Below, piece after piece: positions 8,413 to 16,590 of a stretch of DNA of 64,000 nt (its first letter is position 1; every line of letters begins with the position of its first letter). Position numbers and translations under genes: made by a program. This DNA is from Bacteroidaceae bacterium (GTDB lineage Bacteria > Bacteroidota > Bacteroidia > Bacteroidales > Bacteroidaceae), in NCBI GenBank assembly GCA_024697945.1, contig JAILRU010000086.1, positions 1 through 64,000 of the forward strand. Reading direction: 5' to 3'. Below the pieces are notes generated by a model. It ran no database searches. It had not been told where the DNA came from and worked only from the letters and a program-made list of their open reading frames with translations.

Positions 8413-11400
8413 ATGGACCAATTACTCACCATATACAAGGCTTCGGCTGGTTCAGGCAAGACTTTTGCACTGGCAGTGGAATACATCCTGCAACTGCTGA
8501 TGCCGAGGGCTGAACATGAGTTCGAGCATACGCTGGCCGTGACCTTCACCAACAAGGCGACGGCAGAGATGAAGGGGCGCATCCTGGAAACGCTCTACGG
8601 CCTGAAGCACAACCTGCCCGAGACGCAGCCCTATATGGAGGCAATAAAGAAAAGGACCCTCTCTGGCTCCCTGTCTGAAAGTTTCATTCGCACGCAAGCC
8701 GGCAAAGCCCTCACCGCCATTCTGCACGACTACACGCATTTCCGCGTGGAGACCATCGACTCCTTCTTCCAGAGCATCCTGCGCAACATGGCACGCGAGC
8801 TGGGACTTGCTGCCAACCTGCAGGTGGAGCTGTCGCACGACGAGGTGATTGCAAGCGCCGTAGATAGCCTGATAGAGACGATGGACAGCAAGCCCGAAGT
8901 GAAGCGATGGGTGATGGAATACGTCCGCGAGCAGTTGGACAGCGGCGACAAGTGGGACATCACAGGGCCGCTCAAGGACTTCGCAGGCAACATCTTCCGC
9001 GAGGAGTACCAGCAGCGCGACGAGACGGAGCTGGCACGCATCAGCGACACGAACGTGGTCAACGGTTTCAAGCGCAAGATGAAAGAGATTCGGGACGAAT
9101 CCAAACGGGAAGTGCAACAGGCTGTGGATGACGTGATGAGCCAGATAGGGAACTTCGACCAAATCACCTACGGCAAGAACGTCTATAAGTTCCTGATGGA
9201 TGCGAGGGAAATGAAGAGCGAAGGGCCAGGGAAGTCCGTGTTGAAGTCAAAATTCTTGGATGCTTTAGCACCAAGGCGCGATTGTAGTCGCGGAACAAAA
9301 TTATTTGACTTGCAGGCCTGCCTTACTGAATTTGCCAGCCTGTATGAAAAATGTCGGAAAGAATACCTGTCCGCAACCCTCGCGCTTCGGCATCTTGGTC
9401 CGCTGCGTCTGTTGGTTTATATAGACGAACGGGCACGCGAGATAGAGGGCGATGCCGGACGCTTCACACTCAGCTCCACCCCTGCCCTGCTCAGCAAGAT
9501 GATAGAGGACAGCGACGCGCCCTTCATCTTCGAAAAGATAGGCACGTTCATCAACTACGTGATGATAGACGAGTTCCAGGACACGAGCCGCATGCAATGG
9601 GAGAACTTCAAGAAGCTGCTCTTCGAGAAACTCGCCTCGGGAGGGAAAGGCCTTTTAGTGGGAGACATCAAGCAGAGCATCTACCGATGGCGCAACGGCG
9701 ATTGGAAGATTCTCTACGGCATAGAAGACGAGCCAGAGCTGCAACGCTTCCACATCAAGCCCGAACCCCTCGACATCAATTACCGCAGCCACCAGACAAT
9801 CATCGACTTCAACAATGCCTTCTTCCCGCCTGCCGCCAAACTGCTCGACAACATCAAGCCCGACGCTCCCATCAAGCTGAGCCAAATCTATGCAGATGTG
9901 GAGCAGAAGAAAAAGAAGGCAGACGGCAAAGGCTACGTGAGGGTCAAAATGTTTAAAGAGACGGAGGACTACGTTCAGGAAACGGTTCTCGATATGGTTG
10001 AGCAAATCAGGGAGCTGCAGGAAGTCGGGCTCGACCTCAGCGATATAGCCATTCTTGTCCGCACGAACCTGATGGCTCAGCAGCTCATCAAGGGCTTCAG
10101 TCAGTATGCTCCGGACATCCGGCTGGTCAGCGACGAAGCTTTCCTGCTCGAAGCCTCCACCAGCGTACAGATGATTGTGGCAGCAATGCGTCTGCTCATC
10201 GACAAGCAGCACACGGACGGCATCTCCGAGAAATACCTGATGCTGCACTACGGGCAGGATGTGCTTGGAAAGGCGGACACCAACATTCAGAGTGTTGCCA
10301 TGCAGGAGGCGGAACAAGCCCTGCCCGAGGAGTTCACCGCACACCGCGAGGAACTGTTGCAGCTGCCGCTATATCTCTTAGCAGAACGGCTCTGGCGCAT
10401 CTTCTCCCTGGGCAACATACATGGGGAAGATGTCTATGTGCTCACCTTCTTCGACGAATTGCAGAACCACCTCCGTACTGCCGGAGCACCCGATATTCAG
10501 ACTTTCCTCACGGCTTGGGACGATAAAATCCACCAGCGTGCCGTTCCTGGTTCCGAGGTGGCTGGCGTCCGCATCCTGACCATCCATAAATCCAAAGGGC
10601 TGGAGTTCCACACCGTCTTCCTGCCCTTCAGTCATTGGCAGATAGAGGCTGACCGCCAAGGGGACGTTCTTTGGTGCGATGCAGATGTCGCGCCCTACAA
10701 CGAACTTGGAGCACTGCCCATCTCCACCCATTCGCGAGACGTGCGCAGCTCGGTCTTTGCCTCCGATTACGAACAAGAGCACTTAGAGCGGCGCGTGGAT
10801 GCACTCGACACGCTCTATGTGGCTTTCACGCGAGCCGCCACCAACCTCTACGTGTGGGGCAAGACAAAGCCTGCCGACAAGATAAAAAACATCACGACTG
10901 CCGCAGACCTTATCTATATGACCCTCCGCAACGAGGAGAACGACAGAGAGGAAGCATGCTTCACGTATGAGATGGGGAAACCCGAAGTCTCCACTTCGCG
11001 CGGAGATTCAGAAGGGTCTGCCAATCGTCTCTCCCTGAAACACAGCATGGATGATGCCGTTGACGTGAAAGTCGTCACAAGGAACCCGATGCTCTACTTC
11101 CTGCAGAGCAACCAGACAGAGGAATATTTGGAACAAATTCAAAATTCAAAATCCAAAATCCAAAATTCCACGAAGGGGGCTTTATCCCAACGCGAGGTGG
11201 GCAAACGGATGCACGAGGTTCTCAGCAGAATCGACGACGTCGGTCAGCTGGAGGAAGTGCTCGGCAAAGCCCGCGAGGAAGGCATCGTCGGCGAGGGCGA
11301 GGACTGGGACACCATCATCAGCCACATCAAAGAGGGCTTCCAGGATCCGCTTGTCGCATCCTGGTTCCAAGCTGGAAATACGGTCTATAACGAATGCGGC

Positions 11401-11640
11401 ATTGCCAGCATGGACAAGGAGAAGGGACTGCCCGTCGTGCTGCGGCCCGACCGCGTCGTGATGAATAGGAACAACATCACCGTCATCGACTATAAGTTCG
11501 GGCATCCAAGCCGCCACTACTACGACCAGGTCAGAGACTACATGGGTCTCATGAAGCAGATGTACCCAGAACGCGACGTGAAGGGATATATTTGGTACGT
11601 GATGGGGAAAGGAGCGGTGGAAGTTAAAAGTGAAAAGTGA
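8413..11640 (+). CDS. AddA/RecB-like UvrD helicase-nuclease
   Basis: A 1075-residue superfamily 1A helicase fused to a RecB-type nuclease, the helicase half of an AddAB-like double-strand-break resection enzyme. The Walker A motif ASAGSGKTFALA lies at the very start. Further helicase motifs are TFTNKATAEMK (Ia), VMIDEFQDTSRMQW (II), GDIKQSIYRWRNGD (III), HKSKGLEFHTVFLP (V) and DTLYVAFTRAATNLYV (VI). The C-terminal PD-(D/E)XK nuclease is RPDRVVMN...ITVIDYKFG. Two stretches look foreign: residues about 281-295, coded by the 43-bp double-hairpin element (9253-9295), and QNSKSKIQNS near residue 910, coded by an ATTCAAA repeat. The next gene overlaps or abuts, so the two are translated together. 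The start is placed at 8413 because the promoter lies inside the longer ORF. Confidence 0.93.
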   Translation: MDQLLTIYKASAGSGKTFALAVEYILQLLMPRAEHEFEHTLAVTFTNKATAEMKGRILETLYGLKHNLPETQPYMEAIKKRTLSGSLSESFIRTQAGKALTAILHDYTHFRVETIDSFFQSILRNMARELGLAANLQVELSHDEVIASAVDSLIETMDSKPEVKRWVMEYVREQLDSGDKWDITGPLKDFAGNIFREEYQQRDETELARISDTNVVNGFKRKMKEIRDESKREVQQAVDDVMSQIGNFDQITYGKNVYKFLMDAREMKSEGPGKSVLKSKFLDALAPRRDCSRGTKLFDLQACLTEFASLYEKCRKEYLSATLALRHLGPLRLLVYIDERAREIEGDAGRFTLSSTPALLSKMIEDSDAPFIFEKIGTFINYVMIDEFQDTSRMQWENFKKLLFEKLASGGKGLLVGDIKQSIYRWRNGDWKILYGIEDEPELQRFHIKPEPLDINYRSHQTIIDFNNAFFPPAAKLLDNIKPDAPIKLSQIYADVEQKKKKADGKGYVRVKMFKETEDYVQETVLDMVEQIRELQEVGLDLSDIAILVRTNLMAQQLIKGFSQYAPDIRLVSDEAFLLEASTSVQMIVAAMRLLIDKQHTDGISEKYLMLHYGQDVLGKADTNIQSVAMQEAEQALPEEFTAHREELLQLPLYLLAERLWRIFSLGNIHGEDVYVLTFFDELQNHLRTAGAPDIQTFLTAWDDKIHQRAVPGSEVAGVRILTIHKSKGLEFHTVFLPFSHWQIEADRQGDVLWCDADVAPYNELGALPISTHSRDVRSSVFASDYEQEHLERRVDALDTLYVAFTRAATNLYVWGKTKPADKIKNITTAADLIYMTLRNEENDREEACFTYEMGKPEVSTSRGDSEGSANRLSLKHSMDDAVDVKVVTRNPMLYFLQSNQTEEYLEQIQNSKSKIQNSTKGALSQREVGKRMHEVLSRIDDVGQLEEVLGKAREEGIVGEGEDWDTIISHIKEGFQDPLVASWFQAGNTVYNECGIASMDKEKGLPVVLRPDRVVMNRNNITVIDYKFGHPSRHYYDQVRDYMGLMKQMYPERDVKGYIWYVMGKGAVEVKSEK
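9253..9295 (-). repeat. 43-bp double-hairpin element, copy A (inside addA-like gene)
   Basis: Identical over all 43 bases to 29952-29994 on the opposite strand, and 35/43 to 35843-35885 without gaps. Read on the minus strand it holds a 5-bp stem with a CTACAA loop, then an 8-bp stem with one bulged T and a TAAA loop. Here it is antisense to the gene, which reads through it in frame as ALAPRRDCSRG. Confidence 0.85.
11135..11168 (+). repeat. ATTCAAA heptamer repeat in frame in addA-like gene
   Basis: About four AATTCAAA/ATCCAAA units coding QIQNSKSKIQNS between the helicase and nuclease domains, probably a linker. Confidence 0.8.
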
Positions 11641-11650
11641 AAAGTGGAAA
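11619..11650 (+). repeat. GTGAAAA heptamer repeat at the addA/addB junction
   Basis: Units of AAGTGAAA overlie the last codons of the first gene (EVKSEK) and the region just before the likely start of the second. Confidence 0.7.
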
Positions 11651-11659
11651 AATAAAAAG

Positions 11660-14548
11660 GTGAAGAGTTTTCTGAATCTCATAGCATCAGATATGTTGGC
11701 GCACTTCACAAATGATATGCGCGATGTGACGGTGGTCTTCCCAGGCAAACGTGCGGGGATGTTCCTGAGCCGTGAGCTCGCTCTTCTGAGCGACAAGCCG
11801 GTATGGGCTCCTCACTACTGCACCATGAACGACCTCTTCCAGTCGCTCACGCCGCTCCAGGTGGCAGACCCGTTGGAGTGTATCTGCCAGCTGTACAGCG
11901 TCATGCAGGAAGTGCTCGGGGCCAACTACGCAGAGACGCTCGACGATTTCTGGAGCTGGGGCGAAGTGCTGATGACCGACTTCGACGACATCGACAAGCA
12001 CATGGCGAATGCAAAGGCCATCTTCACCAACATCGCCGACCAGGAACGCCTCAAGAACCTGGACTATCTGGACGACGGTCAGCGCGAGACGCTGAAGCGC
12101 TTCTTCGGTCGCTTCTCTCTGGAAAGCAGCACAAGGTTACAGGAGAAGTTCCTGCACACCTGGAGCCACATGTACGACATCTATACCTTGCTGCACGAAA
12201 GGCTGCTTGCAGAGGGTAAGCTCTGGGAAGGTGCACTCCTACGGCACGTCACGGAGCAGATGCAGTCCGACGAGAGCCTTATCCAGAAGCTTCTTGAAGG
12301 CAAACGTGCTATCGTCTTTGCGGGCTTCAATGTGCTGAACAGCGTGGAGAACACGATGATGAGAAGCATCCAGAGCGAAGGCAAGGCACGGTTCTACTGG
12401 GACTACGACATCTACTACTGCGACACAAATAAAGAGTACGAGGCCGGCTACTTCATGAAGCAGAACCTGAGCAACTTCCCCAGCGCCATCACCGACACAG
12501 AGGCCTTCGACAACTTCAGTCACCTCAGCGACGTGACGTTCATCGCCTGCACCTCAGACAATGCTGCGGCAAGATACGTAGCCTCACCCCATGATGCGCA
12601 GGCTATCGTTCTCTGCAACGAAGCTTTGATGCAACCTGTCCTTCACGCTATTCCAGAGACGGCGAAAGAAGTGAACGTCACGATGGGCTTCCCCATTGCC
12701 GACACACCCGTCTATGGCATCATCATGGCTTTGCTCAGAATGCAGATAGAGGGTTACGATGCCGACCGTAAGCGATTCCGCTATCCCTTTGAACAGACAC
12801 TGCGAAGGCAGCCGCTTTATGAACTGCTCAACGAAGAGGATTGCTTCGTCTATCAAGGCGACAGTACGGAGAAACTGCTTAACTACCTGCTCAAACATCT
12901 GCGACTGATTGCCTTGCACTATGCCCAAATCGAGGAGCCCAATATCTTTGAGCAGCTATACAGTGAGGTAACTTTCCGCATTGACCGTATGATATGCCTG
13001 CTGGGCGAGCAATTATCAATTATCAATTATCAATTGTCAATTTCGACACTACGCCGCCTCCTCCGCCAGATGATGACGAGCGCTAAGATACCGTTCCATA
13101 GCGAACCCGACCGAGGGTTGCAGTTGATGGGCGTACTCGAAACACGTTGTCTGGACTTCGAACATATGCTTCTGCTCTCCGTCGAGGAAGGCAACCTGCC
13201 GCGCGGCATGCACACCAATTCGTTTATTCCCGAGAGCCTTCGAGAGGCGTTCGGTCTGACCACCCAGCGGCATCGCATCGCCGTCTATGCCTACTACTTC
13301 TATCGTCTGGTGCAGCGATGCGAGCACCTTACCTGCATCTATAACGAGAGTACGAACGACGGCGTGCAGCACGAGATGTCGCGCTTCCTGCGACAGATGC
13401 TTGCCGAAACGGACATCCCCATCAAGACGCGTTGGCTGAGGAGCCAACCTGAGCCGAAAACCTCGCAACCTCTTGTGGTCGAGAAGACAGAAGAGGTGAT
13501 GGAACGTCTGCGTCAGCGCTATGACCAGAACTGTTCCGATGGCGAACACGTCATGCTTAGTCCGTCGGCCATCAACACCTACATGGACTGTCCGATGCAG
13601 TTCTACCTGAACAACGTGCTGCGCATCCGTCGCGAGGAAGACCCCGAGGAAGGCATCTCTGCCGACATCATCGGCACCATCTTCCACGATACCGCCGAGT
13701 TCTTCTACGAATGGCTGCAAGAACGAACAGGACAGAAAACCATTACGGCTGACATGCTATGCGAGAAAAAGGGCGAGGACAAGTTCGTGGTGAAAGACGT
13801 TATCCATCGCGAACTGCAACGCATGCTTCATGTCGTCTTTGATGTCTGCTGGTTCCATCCGACTGATGACTTCGACCGCTTGCCTGAGATAAGACGGCGT
13901 TTCAATACTGCAACTCAAAAAAGCCTCCCCATAACGGGGGAGGAATGGAGGGGGTCTTCCTACAAAGGCACCGTCCTCATTGCCCACGATGTCTTGCTGC
14001 GCTACCTGCTTGAGCTAATCCGCTATGATGCCCGCCACGCACCATTCCGTATCATCGGAACCGAAAAGGACAGAACAATAGAATTCAAAATTCAAAATTC
14101 AAAATTCAAAATTGGAGGGCGCATTGACCGTATTGATGTGATGAACGGACGCCTGCGAATTGTGGACTACAAAACCGGTTCGCACGAGCCCAATAAGGAG
14201 AAGATAAAGATGGAGAACGTGGTAGCTTTAGACAAAGCCCACGAGCGCTACTACTTCCAGATCTTCCTCTATGCTTTGGCCGAGATGGAGGAAGCAGAAG
14301 CCACTCTGCCCATTCAGCCTGTACTCTTCTTCCCGATTAAAGCAGCAGCAGGCGATTACGATCCGACGCTCATGATTGACGGAGAGGTGGTCGATGACTT
14401 CGCCGCCCAACATGCCGAAGCCTTCAAAGAGGGATTACAAAACATCCTCGAGGACATCTTCAACCCCGAAAAGCCCTTCACCTGTACCACCGACACGAAA
14501 GTCTGCGAGTACTGCAAACTCGGACAAATCTGTGGAAAGAAACCATAA
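11660..14548 (+). CDS. AddB/RexB-like PD-(D/E)XK nuclease subunit
   Basis: Partner of the preceding helicase-nuclease. It is a large protein with an inactivated helicase-like N-terminal half (VVFPGKRAGMFLSREL stands where Walker A would be) and a C-terminal nuclease (GGRIDRIDVMNGRLRIVDYKTG). The four cysteines expected for an Fe-S cluster clasp are present: one in YMDCPMQFYLNN and three in VCEYCKLGQIC. I prefer the GTG at 11660 (VKSFLNLIASDML) because the ORF-track start at 11630 reads a GTGAAAA repeat. At 11630 it would overlap the upstream gene by 11 bp. The protein carries several repeat-derived inserts: QLSIINYQLSI, KSLPITGEEWRGSS and FKIQNSKFKI. The last sits immediately before the catalytic GGRID. 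RecBCD was not seen, so this pair is probably the main resection machine. Confidence 0.88.
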   Translation: MKSFLNLIASDMLAHFTNDMRDVTVVFPGKRAGMFLSRELALLSDKPVWAPHYCTMNDLFQSLTPLQVADPLECICQLYSVMQEVLGANYAETLDDFWSWGEVLMTDFDDIDKHMANAKAIFTNIADQERLKNLDYLDDGQRETLKRFFGRFSLESSTRLQEKFLHTWSHMYDIYTLLHERLLAEGKLWEGALLRHVTEQMQSDESLIQKLLEGKRAIVFAGFNVLNSVENTMMRSIQSEGKARFYWDYDIYYCDTNKEYEAGYFMKQNLSNFPSAITDTEAFDNFSHLSDVTFIACTSDNAAARYVASPHDAQAIVLCNEALMQPVLHAIPETAKEVNVTMGFPIADTPVYGIIMALLRMQIEGYDADRKRFRYPFEQTLRRQPLYELLNEEDCFVYQGDSTEKLLNYLLKHLRLIALHYAQIEEPNIFEQLYSEVTFRIDRMICLLGEQLSIINYQLSISTLRRLLRQMMTSAKIPFHSEPDRGLQLMGVLETRCLDFEHMLLLSVEEGNLPRGMHTNSFIPESLREAFGLTTQRHRIAVYAYYFYRLVQRCEHLTCIYNESTNDGVQHEMSRFLRQMLAETDIPIKTRWLRSQPEPKTSQPLVVEKTEEVMERLRQRYDQNCSDGEHVMLSPSAINTYMDCPMQFYLNNVLRIRREEDPEEGISADIIGTIFHDTAEFFYEWLQERTGQKTITADMLCEKKGEDKFVVKDVIHRELQRMLHVVFDVCWFHPTDDFDRLPEIRRRFNTATQKSLPITGEEWRGSSYKGTVLIAHDVLLRYLLELIRYDARHAPFRIIGTEKDRTIEFKIQNSKFKIGGRIDRIDVMNGRLRIVDYKTGSHEPNKEKIKMENVVALDKAHERYYFQIFLYALAEMEEAEATLPIQPVLFFPIKAAAGDYDPTLMIDGEVVDDFAAQHAEAFKEGLQNILEDIFNPEKPFTCTTDTKVCEYCKLGQICGKKP
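13011..13043 (+). repeat. TTATCAA heptamer repeat in frame in addB-like gene
   Basis: Four TTATCAA/TTGTCAA units coding LSIINYQLSI. Confidence 0.85.
13917..13960 (+). repeat. CCTCCCC/GGGGGAGG inverted-repeat word in frame in addB-like gene
   Basis: A hairpin-forming word (GCCTCCCC...GGGGGAGG followed by GGAGGGGGTC) coding KSLPITGEEWRGSS. Related words lie at 47894-47915, 52436-52461 and 57929-57995. Confidence 0.7.
14082..14113 (+). repeat. ATTCAAA heptamer repeat in frame in addB-like gene
   Basis: Four ATTCAAA units coding EFKIQNSKFKI just before the nuclease motif GGRID. Confidence 0.9.
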
Positions 14549-14572
14549 CCATAAATTTAACTAAAAACAACA

Positions 14573-16534
14573 ATGAAAAAACTTCTTTTATCTTTGACGC
14601 TTGTCCTTTTTGCAGGGCACTTGTTCGCCCAGCCTCTCTGCATCCCCAGTGTGCAGGAGCAAAAGCCTGCACAAGGCACAGTCGAAGTAGAGCAATTCTC
14701 TGCAATCACCTTCGACAATCCTCAGCTCAAATCTGTGGCCGACTACCTGAGCATCGCTTGGGAAAACACCAACTACACTTCTTCGCAGAAGAAAGGGGGC
14801 GCCAACTCTATCTTCTTCTCTTTGAAGGCCGACAAGAAACTTGGCGACGAGGGTTATCGCCTGACTATCTCTCCAAAGGGCATCACCATTCAGGCCACTT
14901 CGAAGCGTGGAGCTTTGTGGGGAGCACAGACCTTGCTCCAGATAAAGGAGACAAGTTTCATCAATTCCGGTGGCGTCTATAAGAGGCTACTGCCTTGCAT
15001 AACCATTACCGACAAACCCGACTATGCCATTCGCGGTTTCATGATTGATGCGGGACGCAAGTTCTACCCCTTGAGCTACCTCTATTCACTCGTCAATGTG
15101 ATGTCCTACTACAAGATGAACACCCTGCAACTCCATCTAAACGACAATGGCTTCAAGGATCAGTACGAAAACAACTGGGACGATACCTATGCTGCCTTCC
15201 GAATGGAGAGCGACCTGTTCCCTGGCCTGACCGCCATTGACGGCAGTTACTCGAAGCAGGAGATGCGCGACCTCATCCGCTATGCTGAGACAATGGGCGT
15301 GGAGATTATCCCTGAGTTCGACGTGCCTGCACACAGCCTTGCCTTCACGCACTTCCGTCCGTCGCTGGCAGCCAAGAAGTACGACGATGCTCATCTCGAC
15401 CTCGAGAACCCCACACTCATTCCCTTCCTCGACAGCCTCTATGCCGAGTACCTTGGTGGTCCCGACCCAGTCTTCTGCTGTCCTCGCTTCCATATCGGCA
15501 CGGACGAATACAGCAACAAAGACTCAGCAATCTGCGAGCGCTTCCGCGAACTCATCGTCCACCTCTGCAATGAGGTCAAGAAATACGGCAAGCAGCCCGT
15601 CTTCTGGGGTAGTCTGACCCATGCTAAGGGCGTTACGCCAGTGCCTTCCGACGGCGTACTGATGAGCCTCTGGTACAATGGCTATGCCAATCCCGAGGAG
15701 ATGCACAAGCAGGGCTTCCACATGATTTCCATTCCCGACCGCTTCATCTACATCGTACCTGCTGCAGGCTACTACAACGACTACCTCAATACCCGTTGGC
15801 TCTTCCAGCATTGGAATCCTTCACTCATTCGCGACAAGCGCTTCCCGCACCAGGACCCGCTCATCGACGGCGGCATGTTTGCGCTCTGGAACGACTTCAT
15901 CAAGAACGGCATTTCCGTGGGTGACTGCCACGACCGTATCCTGCCGGCCATGCAAATCATCAGCGAGAAGTGCTGGAATGCATTGCGCGACACTTCCGAT
16001 GTGGCTTGGGAGAAGTGGATGAACTTTGCCAGCCTGCTCAGCGACGGCCCTCTTACTGACGAGATAGGCCGCAAGAGCATGGTCAACCACATCGACCTGA
16101 AGCCCAATACCACCATCTTTAATCCTAAAGGCTCACTCTTCCCCATCCATCAAATCGGCTATCCCTATATGGTCGAATTCACGATTGACTGGGCAGATGA
16201 GAAGCCCGGCACAGTGCTATGCACAAGTGAGCGCAGCACCTTCTACCTTTCCGACCCCATCAAGGGAATGCTCGGCTTCAGTCGCGACGGCTATCTTTTC
16301 ACCTTCAAGTACAAAGGCAAGCCCGGCAAGCGCGAGACCATTCAATTGAAGGGCGACAAGCAGGGCCTTAGCCTCTTTGCTGACGATAAGCTCGTGGAGA
16401 ACCTCAAGCCCGACACAGGGCACCGCACAGACGACAAGAAGAGCACATACAAAATCATGCGAACCCTCGTCTTCCCCTTGCAGCAGACAGGCGACTTCAG
16501 CAGCAAAGTCACGAACTTTAGCGCATGGAGATAA
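14573..16534 (+). CDS. GH20 beta-N-acetylhexosaminidase
   Basis: Exported family GH20 enzyme (653 residues) that removes terminal beta-linked GlcNAc or GalNAc, using the substrate acetamido group as nucleophile. There is a signal peptide (MKKLLLSLTLVLFAGHLFAQ). An N-terminal GH20b-type domain follows (YRLTISPKGITIQATSKRGALWGAQTLLQI). The barrel has RGFMIDAGRKFYPL, LHLNDNGF and the catalytic Asp-Glu pair at residues 311-312 in HIGTDEY. A C-terminal jelly-roll-like segment may bind sugar. It follows the AddB-like gene by 24 bp and precedes the GH127 gene by 56 bp, so the two hydrolases may be cotranscribed. Host mucin or N-glycan breakdown is a reasonable inference. Confidence 0.93.
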   Translation: MKKLLLSLTLVLFAGHLFAQPLCIPSVQEQKPAQGTVEVEQFSAITFDNPQLKSVADYLSIAWENTNYTSSQKKGGANSIFFSLKADKKLGDEGYRLTISPKGITIQATSKRGALWGAQTLLQIKETSFINSGGVYKRLLPCITITDKPDYAIRGFMIDAGRKFYPLSYLYSLVNVMSYYKMNTLQLHLNDNGFKDQYENNWDDTYAAFRMESDLFPGLTAIDGSYSKQEMRDLIRYAETMGVEIIPEFDVPAHSLAFTHFRPSLAAKKYDDAHLDLENPTLIPFLDSLYAEYLGGPDPVFCCPRFHIGTDEYSNKDSAICERFRELIVHLCNEVKKYGKQPVFWGSLTHAKGVTPVPSDGVLMSLWYNGYANPEEMHKQGFHMISIPDRFIYIVPAAGYYNDYLNTRWLFQHWNPSLIRDKRFPHQDPLIDGGMFALWNDFIKNGISVGDCHDRILPAMQIISEKCWNALRDTSDVAWEKWMNFASLLSDGPLTDEIGRKSMVNHIDLKPNTTIFNPKGSLFPIHQIGYPYMVEFTIDWADEKPGTVLCTSERSTFYLSDPIKGMLGFSRDGYLFTFKYKGKPGKRETIQLKGDKQGLSLFADDKLVENLKPDTGHRTDDKKSTYKIMRTLVFPLQQTGDFSSKVTNFSAWR

Positions 16535-16539
16535 CTTTA

Positions 16540-16580
16540 ATTCGAAATCTCGAAATATCGACATAACGAAATATCGAAAA
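16540..16580 (+). repeat. CGAAATAT word repeat between GH20 and GH127
   Basis: Degenerate units CGAAATCT, CGAAATAT, CGACATAA, CGAAATAT fill the intergenic gap. Confidence 0.75.
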
Positions 16581-16590
16581 AATCAACAAT

